NCBI GenBank assembly: GCA_028064935.1
Contig: JAPTWT010000278.1
Location: 1 to 62,652, forward strand
DNA length: 62,652 bases
Source of the DNA: Gammaproteobacteria bacterium
GTDB lineage: Bacteria > Pseudomonadota > Gammaproteobacteria > Acidiferrobacterales > Acidiferrobacteraceae
Reading direction: 5' to 3'
The translations under genes were made by a program, and so were the position numbers. The notes beneath the pieces were generated by a model. The model was not told the DNA's origin. It saw only the letters and a program-made list of their open reading frames with translations, and did no database searches. Shown here one piece after another: positions 1-9,023 of this stretch; the stretch's first letter is position 1; the number at the start of each line of letters is the position of its first letter.

Positions 1-154
1 TCAATGATCTCGCCTCCTATGGTATCCCGCGCCACGCCCCGCGACGATTCGTCGCGATGGACGTGGGGCCGCACTGTCTGCGCCCTTCGCCTCTGGTATG
101 AGCGGACCGTCGGGCCCCTTTAGGGGCGCATGAACACAAAGTATTCGGCCCGCC
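1..154. other. window edge, no recognisable gene
   Basis: Between the window start and the stop codon of the CcdA-like gene there is a short minus-strand open frame whose translation is low in complexity and matches no family I know. It could be the 3' flank of the metal operon. No hairpin with a T-tract is evident. Confidence 0.4.
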
Positions 155-1330
155 TCAGCGTGCCACGATCGTCCCCGAATACATGTGGCCACCACAATGG
201 AAGGGATAGCGTCCAGGCCTGGGCGCGTAGAGTATCGCCATGCGTGTCTTACCGACTGGGACTGTGACAGAAACCTTTCGCCCGTTTGGGCCGAGTCCCT
301 CGAAAATGGTGCGCAACAGGCACCCTCCGACGTGATCGCTCACCACGACGGCCACCGTTTCCCGGGCAGGTATATGGAGCGTGCGTGGCGCATACGGGTA
401 GCCGGTCGTGCCAGCCCCTTCAGTCAACTGATAGTGATGGATCGGCGGGGCGGTCGGCGCGAGGGCGTTCGAGGGCGCATGGAGATACGCACCATAATTT
501 TCGCCAAAATCATGGAGCAGGAAGATCCCGCTACCAAGAAATAGAACGGCCGTCGCACGCATCATCCACGGCCCTAGGCGCCGCAGAGCCGCAAACACAC
601 GCTGGCCGAGCACCATCATGGCCACGACCAGAAAGGCGATGGCAAAGCCGTATATAATGACGGCGAGCGCGGCGAGGGCGAAATGACCGGCGACCAGCGG
701 AACGAGCAGGATGCCGAGAAACACGGGCAGCGAACAGGTATGTGAAGCGGCGCCGTACGCAAAACCAAAGGAGATGAGCGTGCGTTTGCCGGATATCCCC
801 GCCGCCGAAGCCTCCTGGCGCGCGTAGACGCGGTTCATGGGATTCCAGCGCTCGATGAAAGCCAGTCTGCCGCTTGCCCCGAGCAGAATCAGGGCGCCAA
901 GCAACAGGAACGCGAGGCCGACGAACGGGACCAGATAAATCATGTCGTTGTATGCGGTGCTCCCGATCACCCCGACAATGGCGCCCGCCGCTACATAAAA
1001 CCCGACGATGCCCGTGGCGACCAGAATGGCCGCCGAGACGAGCGATGCCGATGGCCGATGGCCGCTTCGCCCGTCCGGTGGCGGGCCGGCGGTGAGGTAC
1101 GCCAGAAAGGCTGGGGTGATCGCTATGCTGCAGGGCGAGAAGAAAGACGCCGCGCCGCCGATCACCGCCAGACCGAGGACGAGCGGCGCGGGGAGCGACC
1201 GGCCTTTCGCGAACAAGGCGCCCACGTGCAGGTACAGGGTGTAGCCGGCGAAACCAAGCGCCAGCAGCGCACACGCCGCGGCAATGGCCGCGATCGCGCC
1301 GCTTGCGGCAGGCGGCGTCCGATTAGCCAC
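155..1330 (-). CDS. CcdA-like membrane protein fused to a C-terminal cupredoxin domain
   Basis: This 391-residue protein has a GTG start. About six to eight hydrophobic segments follow a short N-terminal segment. Two conserved membrane motifs fit the CcdA/DsbD transmembrane family: FFSPCSIAITP near residue 62 and SHTCSLPVFLGIL near residue 200. CcdA proteins pass electrons across the membrane to periplasmic thiols. The last ~100 residues form a cupredoxin-like domain of the EfeO/plastocyanin type, with a conserved Cys in VGGCLL and a terminal CGGHM cluster, so it probably binds copper. The gene is last in an operon with the P-type ATPase and the HMA protein, with gaps of 50 and 35 bases. Inference: it works in periplasmic copper handling or thiol redox chemistry beside the pump. 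Transport of metal rather than electrons is the main alternative. Confidence 0.75.
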   Translation of the reverse strand: MANRTPPAASGAIAAIAAACALLALGFAGYTLYLHVGALFAKGRSLPAPLVLGLAVIGGAASFFSPCSIAITPAFLAYLTAGPPPDGRSGHRPSASLVSAAILVATGIVGFYVAAGAIVGVIGSTAYNDMIYLVPFVGLAFLLLGALILLGASGRLAFIERWNPMNRVYARQEASAAGISGKRTLISFGFAYGAASHTCSLPVFLGILLVPLVAGHFALAALAVIIYGFAIAFLVVAMMVLGQRVFAALRRLGPWMMRATAVLFLGSGIFLLHDFGENYGAYLHAPSNALAPTAPPIHHYQLTEGAGTTGYPYAPRTLHIPARETVAVVVSDHVGGCLLRTIFEGLGPNGRKVSVTVPVGKTRMAILYAPRPGRYPFHCGGHMYSGTIVAR

Positions 1331-1365
1331 GCGCGCCCCTCATCCCGTGCACAGTGACGGACATG

Positions 1366-1617
1366 CTATCCCGCGCCTTCATCATGACCCGCGGTCTGCG
1401 TCTCGACCTGATAGCCAAGGAGGTGAAGGCGCTCGATAATGGTGGTTTCCCCGAGATGGTCCGGGTCGAACAACACATCGATGTGCTGACGCGAGACGCT
1501 TGCGCGGACGCTGCGCGCGCCCGGAAGGGCCGTGAGCGCGCGGATCACGCGCTGCTCGCAACTCGCACAACGTAGCTTTTGATCGCCGACCACTACGCAG
1601 GTTAAAGAATTGAGCAT
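1366..1617 (-). CDS. small HMA (heavy-metal-associated) domain protein
   Basis: The 83-residue protein has the size and pattern of a CopZ/MerP-type metallochaperone (beta-alpha-beta-beta-alpha-beta). The metal-binding loop reads KLRCASCEQRV, with the two cysteines spaced C-x-x-C near residues 15-18. A GGAG ribosome site lies just before the ATG at 1617; a longer upstream frame exists but runs into the ATPase gene. It sits between the P-type ATPase and the CcdA-cupredoxin gene on the same strand. It probably hands a soft metal such as Cu(I) to the ATPase. The metal identity is inferred from the family. Confidence 0.82.
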   Translation of the reverse strand: MLNSLTCVVVGDQKLRCASCEQRVIRALTALPGARSVRASVSRQHIDVLFDPDHLGETTIIERLHLLGYQVETQTAGHDEGAG

Positions 1618-1667
1618 GGTTTTCTCCAGGGTGTTGTGATGATAGTCCGTCCGCACGTCGCCCGTGT

Positions 1668-4136
1668 TCAGACCGCTCCAGCAGGGGTCGGCGTTCTGCC
1701 GACGCCCCCTATGGCCCCGAGAAACAGTTGGGGGCGACCGGCCAGCGAGTTGATGAAGATGGCGGTCACGCTGGTGGCCATGGCGACCATGGCCCATACG
1801 GGATAGATGAGTCCAGTGGCCGCGAGCGGAATGCCGATACCGTTGAACAGGAATGCGAGCATGATGTTCTGCACCATCTTGCGATAGCCGTGGCGACTGA
1901 CGTCGTAGGCAACAAGCACGCCAGTAAGGCGGGTATTGAGCAGGATCACGTCGGCGGCATCGATGGCGATATCCGTGCCGCCTCCCATGGCGATGCCGAT
2001 ATCCGCTTGCATCAACGCTGGCGCGTCGTTGATGCCGTCTCCCACCATGGCGACGCGCTGCGTCTTTTGCATGTCGCGTACGATTTCGCCTTTGCGCGCC
2101 GGTAAAGCCTCGGCGTAGACCTCGTCGATGCCGGCGTTCGCGGCCATATGCCGAGCCGCGCGGATATTGTCGCCGGTGAGCAGCGCCACCCGCACGCCCA
2201 AGGCCTTGAGCCGCTCAACCGTCTCCCGGGCATCCGGGCGCAAGGCATCGCCCAGTGCCAGGATTCCCAGCAGCGCCTCAGCGCGCGCGACGCCGACGAC
2301 GGTGCGCCCTTCGGTCTCCAGTTGTCGTATGGTGGCGTCTAAGGGGTCCAGCGACACGCCGCATTCTTGCAAAAACACCGGGCTGCCGACCATTACCGTC
2401 TCTCCTGTCTCCGGACTTTCCGCGGCGAGCCGCGCCACAACGCCCTTGCCGGTCATGGCCTCGAAGTGCGCGATCCTGGGAATATCGAGTCCGCGAGCGA
2501 AGGCCGCCTCCACCACCGCTTGGGCCAGCGGATGTTCCGAGGCGGCCTCAACCGCCGCCGCCAGCGCCAGCAGCTGATCGTCATCCACGCCCTGCGAGCG
2601 GATTTCGCGTAGCGCCGGCCGGCCTTCGGTAAGGGTCCCGGTCTTGTCGAAGATCACAGTGTTCACTTTACGCAGGGCCTGGAACGCTTCACCGGTACGC
2701 ATCAATACCCCTCGCTCCGCCGCCTCCCCGGCCCCACGAACGATCGATAGCGGCGCCGAGATACCGACCGCGCAGGGGTAGCCCATAACCAATACCGACA
2801 GCCCGGCGAATACCGCACGCTCCAGGTCAGGTGGATGCCCGGCCAGTTGCGGCCCAATCATCCACGCGAGGAACGCGAGCGCGGAAATACCGAGTACGGT
2901 CGGCGTGTAGACTCGCAGGACCCGGTCCACGATGTGCAGTAATCCCGGCTTGAGCGCCCGCGCCTCCTCGACGCTCTTGATTACCCGCTGCAGGAAGCTC
3001 TCGGCACCCGTGGCCGTGACGCGAACGATCAGTGAGCCCGTGCCATTGATGGCGCCCCCGGCCACGGAACTGCCCACGCCTTTCTCCACCGGTAGGGGCT
3101 CGCCTGTGATCAGCGACTCATCCACCGCGGAGCGGCCTTCCGTCACGTCGCCATCGACCGGGATGCGGGCACCCGGTCGGACACGCACAAAGTCGCCGAC
3201 TTTGACAGTCTCGATGGGCGCGAGCCGCTCGACACCATCTGTCAGCACGCAGGCCGTGTCAGGCTGCAGATCGAGCAGCTTCTTGACCGCCTGGGAGCTG
3301 CGGGTCTTGACGATCAGCGATAGCCATTCGGAAAAAATATGATACGTGAGCACCAGTACCGCCACCGTAAAAAACGGCGCCGTGGGGAACTCTGGCCGGT
3401 GCCATGCCAACCCGAGGGCGCCCCCTGCAAGCCCCGCGAACGCGCCGAGTTCGACCAATACGTGCTGGTTCAGAATGCCGCGCCTCAGGGCCTGCGTAGC
3501 CATGCGCAGGATAGGGGCGCCGAGCCCGAAGACCATGATGACCGCGAGCAGCGCGGCACACCAGGGGACCAGGACTTCAAGTCGCCCTGCGTGGCGAAGC
3601 GCATACAGGACGACACCGGGGGCGGCGAGGGCGATACTTCCGGCCAACGCCTGCCATGCGCCACGCGGGCGCAGCACGGCATAGGCGAAAGCCATCAGGC
3701 TCACAACCACCATCAGCGACAGGGTGAGCGCCCACCCGCTTACGGGATTGGCGATCAGGCCGATTGCCGCCAGACTCAATAACAGCGCCCCCAGAAAACG
3801 GTCGCGTTCCCGGGCGAGATCACTCTCCTGCGCCTCGAACGGTTCGACCTTGCGCGGGTCCGAGAGCGTGTAGCCGATGTCGACGAGGGTCTGCATGAGG
3901 GCATCGGCACCGATCCGCACGGGATCGTATTCGACGAGCGCCTGCTCGTGGGTCAGGCTGACGGCAACCTTGTGCACGCCGGGATGGCGGCCAAGCGCCT
4001 TTTCGATCGTGCCGGTGCACAGCGAGCAATGGAGACCTCCGATATGCGCGCGTACGCGACGACGGCGGGAGTCGCCGGTGGGTCCGTCATCCCAGGGGCA
4101 CGCCGAGGCATGTGGGCTCAGGCCGGTGCTATCCAT
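1668..4136 (-). CDS. P1B-type heavy-metal ATPase with YPC instead of CPC
   Basis: This 822-residue membrane pump carries an N-terminal HMA domain with CSLC at residues 37-40. Membrane segments follow, then the actuator TGEP, phosphorylation motif DKTGTLT (Asp497), and hinge GDGINDAP. The ion-binding motif that is normally CPC reads GYPCAVG, with Tyr453-Pro454-Cys455. The last transmembrane helix has MATSV where copper pumps have M-x-x-SS. The loop with the usual HP motif is present (SEHPLAQAV). It is a clear metal-translocating P-type ATPase, but the substituted membrane site makes substrate assignment to Cu(I) uncertain. It leads the operon with the HMA and CcdA-cupredoxin genes. AAAGGAG precedes the ATG. 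Confidence 0.9.
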   Translation of the reverse strand: MDSTGLSPHASACPWDDGPTGDSRRRRVRAHIGGLHCSLCTGTIEKALGRHPGVHKVAVSLTHEQALVEYDPVRIGADALMQTLVDIGYTLSDPRKVEPFEAQESDLARERDRFLGALLLSLAAIGLIANPVSGWALTLSLMVVVSLMAFAYAVLRPRGAWQALAGSIALAAPGVVLYALRHAGRLEVLVPWCAALLAVIMVFGLGAPILRMATQALRRGILNQHVLVELGAFAGLAGGALGLAWHRPEFPTAPFFTVAVLVLTYHIFSEWLSLIVKTRSSQAVKKLLDLQPDTACVLTDGVERLAPIETVKVGDFVRVRPGARIPVDGDVTEGRSAVDESLITGEPLPVEKGVGSSVAGGAINGTGSLIVRVTATGAESFLQRVIKSVEEARALKPGLLHIVDRVLRVYTPTVLGISALAFLAWMIGPQLAGHPPDLERAVFAGLSVLVMGYPCAVGISAPLSIVRGAGEAAERGVLMRTGEAFQALRKVNTVIFDKTGTLTEGRPALREIRSQGVDDDQLLALAAAVEAASEHPLAQAVVEAAFARGLDIPRIAHFEAMTGKGVVARLAAESPETGETVMVGSPVFLQECGVSLDPLDATIRQLETEGRTVVGVARAEALLGILALGDALRPDARETVERLKALGVRVALLTGDNIRAARHMAANAGIDEVYAEALPARKGEIVRDMQKTQRVAMVGDGINDAPALMQADIGIAMGGGTDIAIDAADVILLNTRLTGVLVAYDVSRHGYRKMVQNIMLAFLFNGIGIPLAATGLIYPVWAMVAMATSVTAIFINSLAGRPQLFLGAIGGVGRTPTPAGAV

Positions 4137-4175
4137 ACAAGGACTCCTTTTGGCGTTTGCCGATGGTATGCGGCA

Positions 4176-4206
4176 AGCTTAAGCTTGGAGTACGCTCCAG
4201 GGTCAA
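4176..4206 (-). promoter_or_regulatory. MerR-family-type promoter for the metal ATPase operon
   Basis: Read on the minus strand, TTGACC (4201-4206) is followed by the dyad TGGAG-CGTA-CTCCA and then TAAGCT as a -10, giving an unusually long 18-base spacer with the dyad inside it. That layout is the hallmark of CueR/ZntR/CadR-type promoters, which MerR proteins untwist on metal binding. It lies 40-70 bases before the ATPase start. No MerR-family gene occurs in this window, so the regulator would be encoded elsewhere. Confidence 0.6.
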
Positions 4207-4388
4207 GTGGGCGCTTGCGCGATTCCCGCCCAAGACTTCCGCGTCGCCGTCGCCGCGCCCCAAGGGAAGGGCGTAGTTCGCGAAGGCGCCCTTGCGATCT
4301 CCCCCCGGGCCGCTCTCGGCCGGCATTTTATGGCGCCATCGAAAAGCTCTGGGCATCGATCGATGCGCTCGGTATTTACCTGCGATTC

Positions 4389-4411
4389 GTTATGTAGTAC
4401 AAATACATAAC
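4389..4411 (+). promoter_or_regulatory. ModE-type operator
   Basis: A perfect inverted repeat, GTTATGTA-N7-TACATAAC, ends 19 bases before the ATG of the ModE gene. Its arms and 7-base spacing resemble the known ModE box, which has TATA-rich arms separated by 6-7 bases. A further half-site-like CATATAACG follows at 4412-4420. The position fits autorepression of modE and of the genes downstream. Confidence 0.7.
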
Positions 4412-4430
4412 CATATAACGGAGATGGTTT

Positions 4431-5234
4431 ATGAAGGGGCGAGTGGGGCCGCATGCCTCGATCATGCGCTTCGTGTCGGAACCGGATGGGCGTCGCGGCA
4501 AGGGGCGTATCGAGCTTTTGGAGAAGATTGCGGAGCTCGGGTCGATCTCGGCGGCCGCCCGGGCCCTGGGGCTTAGCTATAAGGGTGCCTGGGAGGCCGT
4601 CGAGGCCATGAACAATCTCGCGGCCACGCCGCTCGTGGCGAGGGTGTCAGGGGGCAAGAGCGGCGGGGGCACGGCACTCACGCCGTTCGGTCTGCAGGCC
4701 CTGTCGGCGTTCCGGCGGCTCGAGGGCGAGTACCAGCGTTTCCTCGAGGCCTTGCAGGGGCATGAGGATTTCGATCGCTTCTTTCAGCTGATGAGGAAAT
4801 TCGACATGAAGACCAGCGCGCGCAACGAGTTTCTCGGTCGGGTCAAGGCGGTCAAGAAGGGGCCGATCAATGCCGAGGTGGTGCTCGATATCGGCAACGG
4901 CCTCGCCTTGGTGGCGATCATCACCAACGAGAGCGTAGACAACCTGGGATTGGCCCCGGGGGTCGAGGCCTATGCCCTCATCAAGGCCCCGTGGGTGATC
5001 GTGACCGCCGCCGACAGCCCGATCAGGACCAGCGCGCGCAATACCTTGTGCGGGGTGGTGACGCGTTGCCAAACGGGCGCGGTGAATGGCGAGGTGGTGA
5101 TCGAATTGGAGAGTGGCAAGAGCATCGCCGCCATCATCACGAACGAGAGCATTGAAAGCCTTCAATTGAAGGAGGGGGTGCGTGCCTGTGCCCTGATCAA
5201 GGCCTCACACATCATCCTCGCGGTCAGCGCTTAA
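4431..5234 (+). CDS. modE: ModE-family molybdate-responsive transcriptional regulator
   Basis: The 267-residue protein has an N-terminal LysR-like winged helix (residues ~25-100, with GSISAAARALGLSYKGAWEAV). Two tandem Mop/TOBE domains follow; both begin TSARN and both contain the pattern AIITNES (about residues 125-190 and 197-265). This is the full ModE architecture: DNA binding plus a molybdate/tungstate-binding dimer core. A palindromic operator lies directly upstream. Downstream on the same strand are a porin and a WtpA/ModA-like binding protein, which fits control of oxyanion uptake. GGAG lies just before the ATG. Confidence 0.92.
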   Translation: MKGRVGPHASIMRFVSEPDGRRGKGRIELLEKIAELGSISAAARALGLSYKGAWEAVEAMNNLAATPLVARVSGGKSGGGTALTPFGLQALSAFRRLEGEYQRFLEALQGHEDFDRFFQLMRKFDMKTSARNEFLGRVKAVKKGPINAEVVLDIGNGLALVAIITNESVDNLGLAPGVEAYALIKAPWVIVTAADSPIRTSARNTLCGVVTRCQTGAVNGEVVIELESGKSIAAIITNESIESLQLKEGVRACALIKASHIILAVSA

Positions 5235-5384
5235 GGGATGCGGAACGTGGCATGACCGGCGCGCGCCGCGCGCCGTACGGGCCGCCGGTGATGGGAGATC
5301 ACGGGGGCCGGTATTTCGCTTCAGTCGACGCGGGCGCCGCAGAGTGCCCCGGTGGATCGTTTTCTTGACAACAGGGGAGGCATC

Positions 5385-6647
5385 ATGCGGTATCGTTTGG
5401 GTTTCATGGCCGGGGCGGCGTGTCTGGCCGTCGGCATCGCGCCGGCGCGCGCGGCGGGCACGGGTTTTCTCAGCGGCATGCGCGTAAGCGGCATGCTGCG
5501 CGCTTATGATTTCACGCGCTATTTCAGCGGTTCGCCGCCGAATCGGCGCGCGTTCGCGGTCGGTGGCGGTATCAATCTGCGCTCCGGGACGTTCCATCAT
5601 GTCTCGGCGGACGCCACGTTTTATACCGCGCACTCCCTGGGCCTGAACCCGGCCAACCATGCCTATGTCGACGGCACGTTGGCGGGCTATGGGTCCATCG
5701 ATACCTTCGGGCAGGCCTATCTTCAGTACCAGCGTGACGCGGTGCTGTTACGGGCCGGCGATCAGCTCATAAAGACCCCGTGGATCAATCCGGGTGATTC
5801 ACGCATCGTGCCGGAAACCTATCAGGGCCTGCTCGCCGCCTTCCGGCCACTGCCCGGTCTCGTGGTCTCGGCCTTGCGTATCACGCGTTTCAAAAGCCGG
5901 ACCTCCGACGGTTTCTCGTCGACCAATCTCTATAATGCCACCGCCAACCACAATATCGGCGGCATCGGCGGACTGCCCGGACGCACCGAGCCCGGGGCGG
6001 CGGCCCTGGGCGCGCGCTACCAGACCGCGGGCCTCAAGGTCGCGGCCTGGGGATACGAGTTCTATGATCTCGCCAAGATGGGATGGGCGGAAGGGTCCTA
6101 TACCTTTGGCGGACCCGGCGGCCTACGGCCCCTGGTCGGTGCGCAACTCGTGCGCGAGACCGGCGCCGGCGGCGCCTACCTGGGGGCCGTGAACGCCAAT
6201 GTCTACGGCGCCGTGGCCGGCGTACGTCGCCACCGCGATCTGCTGACGCTTGGCTACGATGTGGTACCCGCGCACCCCGGGACGTTTGCCAACGGTGATC
6301 TCGTGTCCCCTTATACGAGCGGTTATGCCACAGATCCCCTCTACACGACCTCCATCATTCAGAGCCTTGTCGATAATCGCACCTCGGGTCATGCGTGGAA
6401 GGTGAGCGCCACGGCGTTCCTTCTACACCACCGGTTGCGGGCGATACTAAGCTACGCGCGCTATATCAGTGCGCGCACGGCCTTGTATACCGCATCGCAC
6501 ACCAGCGAGACGAACATCGACCTTACCTATTTTCTGCAGGGTGCGCTCAAGGGTCTATCGGTCCGCGACCGTCTGGCGATCGCGGAGAATATGCCGGTTC
6601 TTCATCAGTTCATATATAACCGCGTGATGTTGCAATACCAATTCTAG
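5385..6647 (+). CDS. OprD-like outer-membrane porin
   Basis: The 420-residue protein starts at the ATG preceded by AGGGGAGG; an in-frame upstream start lacks a ribosome site. A signal peptide ends near PARAAG. The mature part is rich in alternating aromatic and glycine residues and ends in F (YQF), as barrel proteins do. The stretch GDQLIKTPWINPGDSR followed by PETYQG resembles the conserved region of OprD-family porins. It lies between modE and the periplasmic oxyanion-binding protein, so it may admit molybdate, tungstate or another solute through the outer membrane. The substrate is inferred from position only. Confidence 0.72.
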   Translation: MRYRLGFMAGAACLAVGIAPARAAGTGFLSGMRVSGMLRAYDFTRYFSGSPPNRRAFAVGGGINLRSGTFHHVSADATFYTAHSLGLNPANHAYVDGTLAGYGSIDTFGQAYLQYQRDAVLLRAGDQLIKTPWINPGDSRIVPETYQGLLAAFRPLPGLVVSALRITRFKSRTSDGFSSTNLYNATANHNIGGIGGLPGRTEPGAAALGARYQTAGLKVAAWGYEFYDLAKMGWAEGSYTFGGPGGLRPLVGAQLVRETGAGGAYLGAVNANVYGAVAGVRRHRDLLTLGYDVVPAHPGTFANGDLVSPYTSGYATDPLYTTSIIQSLVDNRTSGHAWKVSATAFLLHHRLRAILSYARYISARTALYTASHTSETNIDLTYFLQGALKGLSVRDRLAIAENMPVLHQFIYNRVMLQYQF

Positions 6648-6683
6648 GCCATGGCCTCACAGGGCATCTCACAAGGAGGGATG

Positions 6684-7610
6684 ATGAGTCTCACGAGAAG
6701 GGCGTTTCTGCAGTCGGCGGCGGCAGGTATCGGTGCGCTTGCGGTGCCCATGTTGGGCGAGGCGCGCGTCAAGACCAATCTGCATGTGGCCTATGCCGGT
6801 TCCATGGGCGCGCTCATGCATGGTGGGGTGGCACCCGTCATGGTGCGCGAGTTTGCCACAAATATAGAAGGGCGGGCGGCGGGCGCGCTCGGTCTTGCGC
6901 ATATGATCGTAGGCGGCGTCATTCACCCGGATGTGTTCATATCGATCACCCGTGGTCCGATGGATCTCGTGCTCGCCGCCGGCAAGGCGCGGGAGGCGTT
7001 GGCCATCGCCAGCACCGAGCTTGTGATCGCCTACAGCGCGCATAGCCGGTTCACGCCGGCCCTGCGCGAGGCGGACCGGGCCGGACACGTGGCGTGGTGG
7101 CGGATCCTGGAAGAGCCGGGCATGCGCTTTGCGCGCACCGATCCCCTGACCGACCCCCAGGGGCTCAACATCGTGTTCATGATGAAGCTTGCCGAGCGCT
7201 ACTACCACCAGCCGGGGCTTGCGCGTCGTATTCTGGGGCCCATCATCAACCATCGTCAGATCTTTCCGGAGCCCGAGGTGATGGCGCGCCTCCAGGGCGG
7301 GCAGATCGATGCCAGCTCGGCCTACAAAACCCAGCCGGCGGCCATGGGCCTGCCCTACCTGTCCTTGCCGCCACAGATCAATCTCGGTGACGCCGCCTAC
7401 GACAAGGTCTACGACACGGTGTCCTTGCGGCTTAAGGGCAAGGTCCACAGGCCTTCCCCGCTGGTCTTCTACGCGGCGGTCCTGAAGACGAGCCGGAACC
7501 GTGCGGCGGCCGGCCATTTCATCGAATGGCTGCGCACAAGCGCCGGCCAGGCGCTCTTGCGGCGCTACCATTACGATGGTCCGAAGGGCGCAGCACCCTT
7601 GCGCGCCTGA
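6684..7610 (+). CDS. WtpA/ModA-like molybdate/tungstate substrate-binding protein
   Basis: The 308-residue protein opens with a Tat-type signal, SLTRRAFLQSAAAG. The mature part has the class II binding-protein features of ModA/WtpA: AYAGSMGALM near the N-terminus, a hinge region with DVFISI, and RTDPLTDPQG, which matches the WtpA pattern RTDPNTDPCG. Two adjacent ATGs occur (6681 and 6684); the second is better spaced from AAGGAGGG. It probably captures molybdate or tungstate in the periplasm. No ModB/ModC-type permease or ATPase is adjacent or elsewhere in the window, so it would need a distant partner or act as a sensor or buffer. Confidence 0.75.
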   Translation: MSLTRRAFLQSAAAGIGALAVPMLGEARVKTNLHVAYAGSMGALMHGGVAPVMVREFATNIEGRAAGALGLAHMIVGGVIHPDVFISITRGPMDLVLAAGKAREALAIASTELVIAYSAHSRFTPALREADRAGHVAWWRILEEPGMRFARTDPLTDPQGLNIVFMMKLAERYYHQPGLARRILGPIINHRQIFPEPEVMARLQGGQIDASSAYKTQPAAMGLPYLSLPPQINLGDAAYDKVYDTVSLRLKGKVHRPSPLVFYAAVLKTSRNRAAAGHFIEWLRTSAGQALLRRYHYDGPKGAAPLRA

Positions 7611-7804
7611 TCTGTCCACCGACATCGCGCCTCTCTGCCGCCCTGGGGGCGCGGCGGAGAGGCGCATCCTCATGTCGGGGCGCAAGGTCGGATGGCATCG
7701 AACTCCCCGCGGCATCGCCGGTCTTTGGAAGCGGAGTCCGAGGAAAGGCCGCGCGGTCGGCGGTCACGGGCATACGTCAAGAAGACCAGTCGCGAGGATC
7801 ACCT

Positions 7805-9013
7805 ATGAAAGCAGTAGTGTTCGAAGGGGAAAGCCGGATGCGCGTCGCAGACGAAAGCAAGCCCGAGGCGATGGGTCCCAGGGATGCGATGTTGCGGGTT
7901 ACGACCTCGGCGATCTGCGGCAGCGATCTGCACATGTACGAGGGGCGCACGGCACTGCCCGCGGGGCAGATGGTGGGCCATGAGATCATGGGCGTCATAG
8001 AGCGCGTGGGTGACGCGGTCGCGAGCATACGGCCCGGGGACCGGGTCGTGCTGCCGTTCAATATCTCCTGCGGTTACTGTTACAACTGTCACCGCGGTTA
8101 CACCAATATGTGCCTCACCATGAATGATGAGAGCCCTCATGCCGCCTACGGCTACGCCGGAATGGGGCCATATCGGGGTGGTCAGGCCGAGTATGTGCTG
8201 GTGCCGAATGCGGACTTCAATTGTCTGAAGCTTCCGGGCCAGCCGTTCGATCAGTGGGAAGACGACTTCATCCTGCTTGCCGATGTGTTTCCGACGGGCT
8301 ATTTCGGTGCGGAACTCGCGCATGTGGAACCGGGCAGGAGCGTGGCAATCTTCGGGGCCGGCCCGGTTGGGCTCATGGCCGCCTTGAGTTCGCGGATCAA
8401 GGGGGCGTCGGAGGTCTATGTCGTCGACTTCATCCCCGAGCGCCTGGAGAAGGTCAAGGAGTTGGGGGCCACCCCCATCGATGCCCGCAACGGGGATCCT
8501 GTCGAACAGATCCTCACCTTGCGCGCCAAGATGCCTGGTCTGCAAGGACGCCTGCGCCCCGGGGAAAAGGACAAGCTAAAGGGCGTGGATTGCGTCATCG
8601 ACGCGGTCGGTTATCAGGCGCGTGACGACAAGGACTATGCGCACGAAAAGTCGACTCAGGTGCTGGACAATATGGTGCGGATCGTCAATCCTGCCGGCCA
8701 TATCGGCATCGTGGGGGTGTATATCGCGCCTGATCCGGGGGCGCCGACGGATCAGGCGAAGCAGGGGGTGTTCGCGTTGCCCATGGCGGAGTTGTTCGAC
8801 AAGGCCGCAAGCGTCGGCATGGGGCAGTGCCCGGTCAAGCGCTACAACGAGTACCTGCGCGATCTCATCATCACCGGGCATGCGCGGCCCGGCCGGATCG
8901 TAAGCCACCATATCCGGATCGATCAGGCGCCCGAGGCCTATAAGAAGTTCGACCAGAGGACGGACGGCTATACCAAGGTCCTGATTCAGTTCCCCGAGGC
9001 GCGTGCCGCGTAG
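7805..9013 (+). CDS. zinc-dependent alcohol/formaldehyde dehydrogenase (glutathione-independent FDH-like)
   Basis: This 402-residue medium-chain dehydrogenase has the catalytic zinc motif CGSDLHMYEG and GHEIMGVIE. The structural zinc cysteines are in CGYCYNCHRGYTNMC. The Rossmann loop is GAGPVGLMAA. The long insert in the nucleotide domain and the C-terminal HHIRIDQAPEAY match the glutathione-independent formaldehyde dehydrogenase branch, which oxidises formaldehyde or short alcohols with NAD. The ATG at 7805 follows a GAGGA site; an upstream in-frame extension lacks family similarity. It could feed formate to the formate dehydrogenase some 5.4 kb away. Other alcohol substrates are possible. 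Confidence 0.82.
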   Translation: MKAVVFEGESRMRVADESKPEAMGPRDAMLRVTTSAICGSDLHMYEGRTALPAGQMVGHEIMGVIERVGDAVASIRPGDRVVLPFNISCGYCYNCHRGYTNMCLTMNDESPHAAYGYAGMGPYRGGQAEYVLVPNADFNCLKLPGQPFDQWEDDFILLADVFPTGYFGAELAHVEPGRSVAIFGAGPVGLMAALSSRIKGASEVYVVDFIPERLEKVKELGATPIDARNGDPVEQILTLRAKMPGLQGRLRPGEKDKLKGVDCVIDAVGYQARDDKDYAHEKSTQVLDNMVRIVNPAGHIGIVGVYIAPDPGAPTDQAKQGVFALPMAELFDKAASVGMGQCPVKRYNEYLRDLIITGHARPGRIVSHHIRIDQAPEAYKKFDQRTDGYTKVLIQFPEARAA

Positions 9014-9023
9014 GTCCCGCGGG

